Shown here: piece after piece, positions 7,545-11,312 of the stretch
Layout of the letters: each line of letters opens with the position of its first letter
How positions within the stretch are numbered: position 1 is the stretch's first letter
Origin: Candidatus Hydrogenedentota bacterium
Lineage (GTDB): Bacteria; Hydrogenedentota; Hydrogenedentia; Hydrogenedentales; SLHB01
Assembly (NCBI GenBank): GCA_007136375.1
Contig: SLHB01000176.1
Span: forward strand, 1 to 11,312
Reading direction: 5' to 3'
DNA: 11,312 bases
Made by a program: the position numbers and the translations under genes
The notes under the pieces: model-generated
Databases searched by the model: none
The model's input: the letters and a program-made list of their open reading frames with translations, nothing else
Told to the model about the DNA's origin: nothing

Positions 7545-8901
7545 CGAGCGCAGCGTCCGGGAGACCTTCCGGATCGCCTTGTCCGATCAGTACGCCGTGA
7601 TCACGGCGGAAGACGGCTCCGCGGGCCTGGAAGCGTTGGAGCGCGCGGCCGTTGATCTCATCATTCTGGACCACGTGATGCCGAAGATGGACGGCCTGGA
7701 GTTCTTGCGCGCCATGCGTGACCGGGGCTGGCAGACGCCCGTGATCATGGTGACCGCCCTCAACTCCGTGAACGTAGCCGTCGACGCCATGAAACTGGGC
7801 GCCCGGGACTACCTCATCAAGCCCTTCGATATCGAGCAGCTCGTGCTCCTCATCGCCCGTGTCTTGGCCGGGGAACGGGAACGCAGCGCCGCCCGCGCCG
7901 TGCCGGAGAGCGAACCCGGCGGATTCGAAGCCTTCGCGGGATCGAGCGCCGCGTTGCAGGAGGCTCTGGATCTCGCGCGGGAAGCGGCCGCCATCGATTC
8001 GACGCTTCTTGTCACCGGGGAAAGCGGCTCCGGAAAGGACTTGCTGGCCCGGGCCATCCACACGGCGGGACCCCGGCGCGACGGACCCTTCGTTCATGTC
8101 TCTTGCTGCGCCCTGCCGTCTCAGCTTATCGAAAGCGAGCTCTTCGGCCATGAGCGGGGCGCGTTCACGGGGGCGTCGGAAAGACGCATCGGAAAACTAC
8201 AAGCGGCCTCTGGGGGCACGGCCTTTCTCGACGAGATCGGGGAAATGTCCCTGGAGGCCCAGACTAAGCTGTTGCACGTCCTCCAAGAGAACGCTTTTTA
8301 CCCCATCGGCGCCGCCGAGCCCGTCCATGTCGATGTCCGCTTCATCTGCGCCACCAACCGCGACCTGGAAGCCGCCATCGCCCAGGGCGAGTTTCGGGAA
8401 GACTTGTACTACCGCATAAACGTGCTGCCCATAACCATGCCGCCTCTCCGCAAGCGGCGGGAAGACATCGGCGAGTTGGTGGAGCACTTCACGCAGAAGT
8501 ACGCCGGGAAGGTGAACGCGTCCGGCGTCCGTTTCGGTCTCGGCGCGGTTGCCCGCCTGGCGGCTCACAATTGGCCCGGAAACGTGCGCGAGTTGGAGAA
8601 CGTGGTGCAGCGCGTGTTGATCCGGCGCCGCCATAAGGAAGTCATCGACGCGGAAGACCTAGACACCATCCTGCCGGATGGCTCCCAGGGACGCCCTGAA
8701 TGGAGCGGGGTGGAAGAGCTGGAAGGCTTGCCGTTGGAGCAGGCCACCGCGCAAGTGGAAGCCCGGCTCATCCGCCGGGCCCTGCAGCGCTGCGGGTATG
8801 TCCAGTCCCGCGCCGCCGAGCTTCTGGGAACCACGCGGCGAGTACTCAAGTACAAGATGGATCAACTCGACATTCCGCCCGCCCCGCCAGAAGACGGCTA
8901 A
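7519..8901 (+). CDS. NtrC-family sigma-54-dependent response regulator
   Basis: The ATG at 7519 overlaps the upstream gene by 26 bases. It is chosen because the protein then opens at MQTILAIDDE, the normal first strand of a receiver, and AAGGGG lies just upstream; an in-frame TTG at 7504 adds only five residues. Product 460 aa. The receiver (1-118) has Asp8/Asp9, phospho-acceptor Asp51, Thr79 and Lys101. The AAA+ domain (about 138-370) has Walker A GESGSGKD (167-174, where GESGTGKE is commonest), the sigma-54 contact motif GAFTGA (214-219), Walker B GGTAFLDEIG (232-241) and NWPGNVREL (351-359). A Fis-type helix-turn-helix closes the protein (about 420-452, RAAELLGTTRRVLKYKM). It should oligomerise on phosphorylation and activate RNA polymerase-sigma-54 at enhancer sites. 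The cognate kinase is probably the membrane kinase of this unit. I found no convincing -24/-12 promoter in the window, so targets probably lie elsewhere. Confidence 0.95.
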   Translation: MQTILAIDDERSVRETFRIALSDQYAVITAEDGSAGLEALERAAVDLIILDHVMPKMDGLEFLRAMRDRGWQTPVIMVTALNSVNVAVDAMKLGARDYLIKPFDIEQLVLLIARVLAGERERSAARAVPESEPGGFEAFAGSSAALQEALDLAREAAAIDSTLLVTGESGSGKDLLARAIHTAGPRRDGPFVHVSCCALPSQLIESELFGHERGAFTGASERRIGKLQAASGGTAFLDEIGEMSLEAQTKLLHVLQENAFYPIGAAEPVHVDVRFICATNRDLEAAIAQGEFREDLYYRINVLPITMPPLRKRREDIGELVEHFTQKYAGKVNASGVRFGLGAVARLAAHNWPGNVRELENVVQRVLIRRRHKEVIDAEDLDTILPDGSQGRPEWSGVEELEGLPLEQATAQVEARLIRRALQRCGYVQSRAAELLGTTRRVLKYKMDQLDIPPAPPEDG

Positions 8902-9120
8902 CGCCCCCATTCACTTCACTTCCGCGCGGCCCGCGCCCTCTTCCTCGCCGCGTGAACCCGCCGCCCGGTCCCGTACGGATCGCGGCCCGCGCCCGCGTGA
9001 TTCGCCGATTTCGTCCGTATTTGCCCCAATCACATTGCCGATCCGAAGCGATATTTAATCTCAGCAGAACTAATTTTCGGCAATTGTGAGAAATACCCGA
9101 GCGAAAGAAGGTGTTTCGGT

Positions 9121-9146
9121 TAATAACGCCGTAGTTGCTAATAACG
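9121..9146. repeat. Short direct repeat TAATAACG x2
   Basis: TAATAACG occurs at 9121-9128 and again at 9139-9146, an 18-base step. Two identical 8-mers in otherwise G+C-rich DNA, upstream of the prepilin leader hairpin, could be a regulator binding site. Chance is not excluded. Confidence 0.3.
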
Positions 9147-9149
9147 GAG

Positions 9150-9192
9150 CCTGGCCGCGGAAGGCCAGGGCGGACCTGGCGGAAAGGAGGGC
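9150..9192 (+). promoter_or_regulatory. Prepilin leader: hairpin plus conserved purine-rich box (copy 1)
   Basis: A perfect 7-bp hairpin, CCTGGCC (9150-9156), loop GCGGAA, GGCCAGG (9163-9169), is followed by ACCTG and then CGGAAAGGAGGGC (9180-9192). The same 13-base box, also preceded by ACCTG and a small hairpin, occurs before the second prepilin gene at 11062-11074. Downstream of both boxes the sequence stays similar (GGAAC, a few bases, GAAC). The box contains AAAGGAGG, a good anti-16S match, but no start codon lies at usable distance here, so it may act as a standby or decoy ribosome site or as part of an RNA fold. Presence in both leaders suggests a shared 5' control element. Confidence 0.5.
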
Positions 9193-9231
9193 AGGAACGC
9201 GAACGCCAGCAGTCAAACTACACACACACCA

Positions 9232-9398
9232 AATCGCCGGATAGGCTTGACCGAACACCGTTAGGTGGTTTCATGCTCGTGCCGGGGAAAGAACAGTGCC
9301 TTCACCCATTGGGTGAATAGATATCACCGGCATCTTGCCAGCATGCAACGGGCCGTCCATGGGCTGCCGTGCTGTTAGCGGTGTCCTTATCCGGCGAT
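9232..9398 (+). repeat. Tandem structured element, copy A (candidate ncRNA)
   Basis: A 167-base unit closed by ATCGCCGGATA (9233-9243) and its exact complement TATCCGGCGAT (9388-9398), extendable to 13 pairs with one G-U. Inside are stem P2, GACCG (9249-9253) with TGGTT (9266-9270); stem P3, TGCCGG (9280-9285) with CCGGCA (9327-9332), enclosing the perfect hairpin TTCACCC-ATT-GGGTGAA (9301-9317); and P4, ACGG (9348-9351) with CCGT (9367-9370). The first 69 bases match copy B ungapped at 52 of 69 positions, and 14 of the 17 differences are transitions. G-U pairs occur only when read on the + strand. No open reading frame of interest. Alternatives are a MITE or another terminal-inverted-repeat DNA element; I see no target-site duplication. 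Repeat status is firm, RNA status inferred. Confidence 0.85.
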
Positions 9399-9429
9399 CG
9401 AGGCACGCGCAGGTAACGCGAAACCACCC

Positions 9430-9613
9430 AATCGCCGCATAAGCTTGGCCGGACGTCGTTGTGCGGCCTCATACTCGCGCCGGAGAAGGAGCAGTGGCCT
9501 TTACCAGATATCTCGTGAACGGGTATCGCCGGCGGATTGCCGGCATGCGCGGCCGCGTGCAAGGCATGGTTCAGAGGCTGCCGCCCCGCCGACGCCGTTC
9601 TTATCCGGCGATT
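9430..9613 (+). repeat. Tandem structured element, copy B (candidate ncRNA)
   Basis: Copy B starts 198 bases after copy A and is 184 bases long, mainly through extra sequence near 9563-9575. Its ends, AATCGCCGCATAAG (9430-9443) and CTTATCCGGCGATT (9600-9613), pair at 13 of 14 positions. The equivalents of the stems in copy A are all present: P2 GGCCG (9447-9451) with CGGCC (9464-9468), with the same 12-base loop; P3 CGCCGG (9478-9483) with CCGGCG (9529-9534), enclosing TTTAC (9500-9504) with GTGAA (9515-9519); P4 GCGG (9549-9552) with CCGC (9581-9584). It ends 13 bases before the GGGGAGGG ribosome site of the prepilin gene, so it may be part of that gene's 5' untranslated region. Confidence 0.85.
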
Positions 9614-9642
9614 GAGGGAACCCAACGGGGAGGGTAAAGCCA

Positions 9643-10749
9643 ATGCTGAAGCGAACGAAGTCTCGCGGCGCGCGCGGGTTTACATTGATTGAACTGTTGG
9701 TGGTCATCGCCATCATCGGCATTCTGGCGGCGATTTTGCTGCCGGCGCTGGCCCGGGCGAGGGAGGCGGCGCGGCGCGCGTCGTGCGCCAATAACCTGCG
9801 TCAGTTTGGCCAGATCTTCAAGATGTACGCCAACGAGACGCGGGGCGAGTATTTCCCCCCTCAATCCCAGTACAGCGGAGGAGGCCAATCGATCACCGTG
9901 GGTTTCGCGGGGGAAACCATGTTTCCCGACTACTGGACGGACCTAAACTTGAAGGTCTGTCCTTCCGACTCCCGCACCTACGGCGCGGAGCTGGTCGGGC
10001 TTGAGGAGGATTTGCAGCAGCAGTTCGATGACATCACGCGGATCCAACAAGAACGGGGTTACGCGGGAGACTTCATGAGCAACGCCGTGAACGCGGCGTA
10101 CCTGTCGATTCCCGTATCGTACTTGTACGTGGGCTACGGAACGCGGACGATCTCCCAACTTGTGGATGTCGTCCACATCATTTCAGGCTGGCCAAACTGG
10201 TTCGGCGATGGGACGTACTTGGACATGACCGCTGCGTACGAGCGCGGCGCCCCGCCGGAGTGGCAAGACATCGAGCACTTCGAAACGCGGGGGCGGGTGG
10301 ATATCGGCCTTCCCGAGCGGCCAGTGCGCCTGATGGGCAGCTTCAGCGGCGAGGTTCGGACGGATATCTACACGCTGGACGACGATGGAAGCATGCTGCC
10401 GCAAACCTATCCCCGGTTGCGGGAGGGCATCGAGCGCTTCTTTATCACGGACATCAACAATCCTGGCGCGGGCGCCCAGGCGCAGAGCAGCATGGCCGTC
10501 ATGTTCGACTCCTGGAGCCCCGGCGAGCAAGCCGACATCGCGCCCGGACGTTCTCCCACGGCGGGGATGATGAACTTCAACCACGTGCCCGGCGGCAGCA
10601 ACGTGCTCTTCATGGACGGGCATGTCCGCTTCATTCGGTACAACGCCGAGTATCCCATTCAGTGGTTGGATCCGCATGATCCCAACAACGAGGGCAAGAT
10701 GGGCACGCAAGCGCACAACGTCATGCCCTACGCGGCTGGCTTCGGCTGA
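9643..10749 (+). CDS. Prepilin-type cleavage/methylation protein (DUF1559-like)
   Basis: A 368-aa protein with GGGGAGGG (9627-9634) eight bases before its ATG. Residues 1-12 form a short basic leader. The type III signal is RG-FTLIELLVVIAII, with cleavage expected after Gly12 and the conserved Glu at mature position 5 (residue 17), followed by the single N-terminal helix (13-35). A basic amphipathic stretch AREAARRASCANNLRQFG (39-56) follows, typical of the DUF1559-like pseudopilins. The CPSD segment (106-109) is also characteristic. Near the C-terminus, NHVPGGSNVLFMDGHVRFI (313-331) is the His/Asp-Gly motif of this group, with 10 residues between His and Asp. Members are exported, processed by a prepilin peptidase and assembled or anchored like type II secretion pseudopilins; their individual roles are largely unknown. 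The genome probably carries many paralogues, one of which starts at 11150. No secretion machinery genes are in the window. Confidence 0.95.
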   Translation: MLKRTKSRGARGFTLIELLVVIAIIGILAAILLPALARAREAARRASCANNLRQFGQIFKMYANETRGEYFPPQSQYSGGGQSITVGFAGETMFPDYWTDLNLKVCPSDSRTYGAELVGLEEDLQQQFDDITRIQQERGYAGDFMSNAVNAAYLSIPVSYLYVGYGTRTISQLVDVVHIISGWPNWFGDGTYLDMTAAYERGAPPEWQDIEHFETRGRVDIGLPERPVRLMGSFSGEVRTDIYTLDDDGSMLPQTYPRLREGIERFFITDINNPGAGAQAQSSMAVMFDSWSPGEQADIAPGRSPTAGMMNFNHVPGGSNVLFMDGHVRFIRYNAEYPIQWLDPHDPNNEGKMGTQAHNVMPYAAGFG

Positions 10750-10750
10750 T

Positions 10751-10784
10751 CGCTCCGTCCGTTTTCCGGCCTGAAGGCGGAGCG
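10751..10784 (+). terminator. Stem-loop directly after the prepilin stop
   Basis: CGCTCCG (10751-10757) pairs perfectly with CGGAGCG (10778-10784); the 20-base loop contains a smaller GCC-TGAA-GGC hairpin. Only two T bases follow, so on its own it is a poor terminator. It may protect the mRNA end or act together with the stronger structure at 10795. Confidence 0.35.
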
Positions 10785-10794
10785 TTCCGCATAC

Positions 10795-10846
10795 GCGGCC
10801 CTGGGACCGGTCTCCCCGCGAGACCAGGCCCCGGGGCCGCATGTTT
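10795..10846 (+). terminator. Rho-independent terminator of the prepilin gene
   Basis: The outer stem GCGGCCC (10795-10801) with GGGCCGC (10834-10840) encloses the perfect hairpin GGTCTC-CCCGC-GAGACC (10809-10825). It is followed by ATGTTTTGTG with a TTTT run at 10843-10846. G+C-rich stem, T-run and position 46 bases after the stop codon fit an intrinsic terminator and mark the prepilin gene as the end of its transcript. Confidence 0.7.
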
Positions 10847-10982
10847 TGTGACCGGACGTCGGCCCAGGGCCGCGTCCGCCGGGATGGCGCGGCGCGATAC
10901 TGAATTTTTGTATGTATCAGTCGTGTTCTTGAAATATGTAGAGGATATTATGCTTTCATATCTAAAATCATGGAAAGATAAC

Positions 10983-11011
10983 TTGAAAGCAATAAAGAAG
11001 AACTGCATAAT
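10983..11011 (+). promoter_or_regulatory. Sigma-70-type promoter of the second prepilin gene
   Basis: TTGAAA (10983-10988) and CATAAT (11006-11011), each five of six matches to consensus, are separated by exactly 17 bases. They lie in an A+T-rich stretch (about 10895-11020) that stands out from its surroundings and follows a terminator. Transcription would start near 11018, just before the leader hairpin, giving an untranslated region of about 130 bases ahead of the ATG at 11150. Confidence 0.6.
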
Positions 11012-11018
11012 ACTGTTT

Positions 11019-11074
11019 CGCCTGCCCGGGAAAAGGTAAGGCGTGAAGAGAGACACCTGTTCGGAAAGGAGGGC
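11019..11074 (+). promoter_or_regulatory. Prepilin leader: hairpin plus conserved purine-rich box (copy 2)
   Basis: The predicted transcript begins with a small hairpin, CGCCT (11019-11023) with AGGCG (11039-11043). ACCTG and the 13-base box CGGAAAGGAGGGC (11062-11074) follow. This is the arrangement of the first prepilin leader (9150-9192). Here the box lies 75 bases before the ATG at 11150, with no tandem elements in between. Confidence 0.5.
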
Positions 11075-11114
11075 TGTGGAACCGGGAACAACGAAGTTTA
11101 GGGAGGCAATCGCA

Positions 11115-11189
11115 ATGGATCGGCATACTTCACGAGGGAGGTACAGCGAATGCGAATCGAACCACGGACAACGCGGGGCTTCACCCTGA
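11115..11189 (+). CDS. Possible 24-codon leader ORF overlapping the prepilin start
   Basis: An ATG at 11115, preceded by AGGGAGG at proper spacing, opens a 24-codon frame ending in TGA at 11187-11189. It runs through the start codon of the second prepilin gene in another frame. The encoded peptide has no recognisable feature. If translated it could affect initiation at 11150. Chance is quite possible. Confidence 0.2.
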   Translation: MDRHTSRGRYSECESNHGQRGASP

Positions 11190-11312
11190 TCGAACTGCTG
11201 GTGGTCATTGCCATCATCGGTATTTTGGCGGCGATCTTGCTGCCCGCATTGGCGCGGGCCCGGGAAGCGGCGCGGCGGGCGTCATGCGCCAATAATCTCC
11301 GGCAGTTCGGCC
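11150..11312 (+). CDS. Prepilin-type protein, second paralogue (partial, cut by window end)
   Basis: The ATG at 11150 follows GGAGGT (11137-11142) at seven bases. Fifty-four codons are visible before the window ends. A short leader MRIEPRTTRG precedes the prepilin signal FTLIELLVV, with cleavage expected after Gly10 and the conserved Glu at residue 15, and then the same helix and basic segment as the gene at 9643. From Arg9 to Gly54 all 46 residues are identical to residues 11-56 of that protein, although 24 of the 46 codons differ. It is expected to be a DUF1559-like pseudopilin; the distinguishing C-terminal part is outside the window. It has its own promoter and is separated from the first copy by a terminator, so the two are independent transcripts. 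Confidence 0.93.
   Translation, partial: MRIEPRTTRGFTLIELLVVIAIIGILAAILLPALARAREAARRASCANNLRQFG

Larger units (their letters stand above)
8902..9231. other. Non-coding stretch after the regulator gene
   Basis: No credible gene. Just after the regulator stop is an imperfect hairpin: CGCGGC (8925-8930) with GCCGCG (8947-8952), extended by TTCA (8915-8918) with TGAA (8953-8956) across a bulge. No T-run follows, so it is at best a weak or Rho-aided transcript end. From about 9041 the sequence becomes richer in A+T (GATATTTAATC around 9050-9060). I could not find a -35/-10 pair with acceptable spacing for the prepilin gene downstream. The part from 9121 on is described separately. Confidence 0.5.

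Noticed and set aside
9232..9613. Integron attC sites (a GTTAGGT core-like string at 9260-9266).
   Set aside because: The matching inverse core is missing, copy B lacks the motif, and there is no integrase or cassette-like arrangement.
9232..9613. Retron-type RNA, because the ends of each unit are complementary.
   Set aside because: No reverse transcriptase gene is in the window; complementary ends alone are not specific.
9232..9613. CRISPR array.
   Set aside because: Only two long diverged units, with no short identical repeats, regular spacers or cas genes.
8902..9642. Sigma-54 (-24/-12) promoter controlled by the NtrC-type regulator upstream of the prepilin gene.
   Set aside because: Several GG...GC pairs were examined, but none has TGGC and TTGC at the required spacing.
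10848..11039. 63-codon frame starting GTG (or a 29-codon ATG version from 10950 with AGAGG upstream).
   Set aside because: It runs from the terminator tail through the predicted promoter of the second prepilin gene. The peptide has no family likeness, and a short frame is expected by chance there.

Overview
The window is G+C-rich, dense bacterial DNA with every supported gene on the + strand. The best taxonomic clue is the pair of prepilin-type genes (DUF1559-like, with a C-terminal H-X10-DG motif). Such genes are strongly expanded in Planctomycetota, Lentisphaerota and Hydrogenedentota. A Hydrogenedentota or other PVC-like bacterium is my inference, not proof.

Region 1 (about 50-8901) looks like one five-gene transcription unit. 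An extended -10 promoter is followed by genes separated by 2, 3 and 4 bases and then a 26-base overlap. The products are: a B12-binding/radical-SAM-shaped protein with no CxxxCxxC cluster motif; a FabF-like ketosynthase whose second catalytic His is Gln; a multi-TM sensor histidine kinase (GAF-PAS-HisKA-HATPase); a soluble receiver-GAF-PAS-HisKA-HATPase protein whose phospho-accepting His is Gln; and an NtrC-type sigma-54 response regulator. Three of the five proteins have thus lost or swapped a hallmark catalytic residue while staying full length. The likely logic is that the membrane kinase phosphorylates the regulator, the pseudokinase modulates this, and the two lipid/polyketide-type proteins make or sense a related acyl product. 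That link is inferred from gene order only.

Region 2 (8902-9642) has no gene. It holds two diverged tandem copies, 198 bases apart, of a 167/184-base element. Each copy is closed by complementary ends, and base changes between the copies preserve pairing in several internal stems. This looks like a + strand structured RNA and is the strongest candidate for something undescribed here.

Region 3 (9643-11312) has a prepilin-type gene, a strong terminator, a short AT-rich stretch with a sigma-70-type promoter, and the start of a second prepilin-type gene cut by the window end. The two prepilins are identical over 46 residues around the cleavage site and helix, although about half of those codons differ silently. 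Their leaders share a 13-base box. In the first gene the tandem elements lie between this box and the ribosome binding site; without them the spacing would match that of the second gene.
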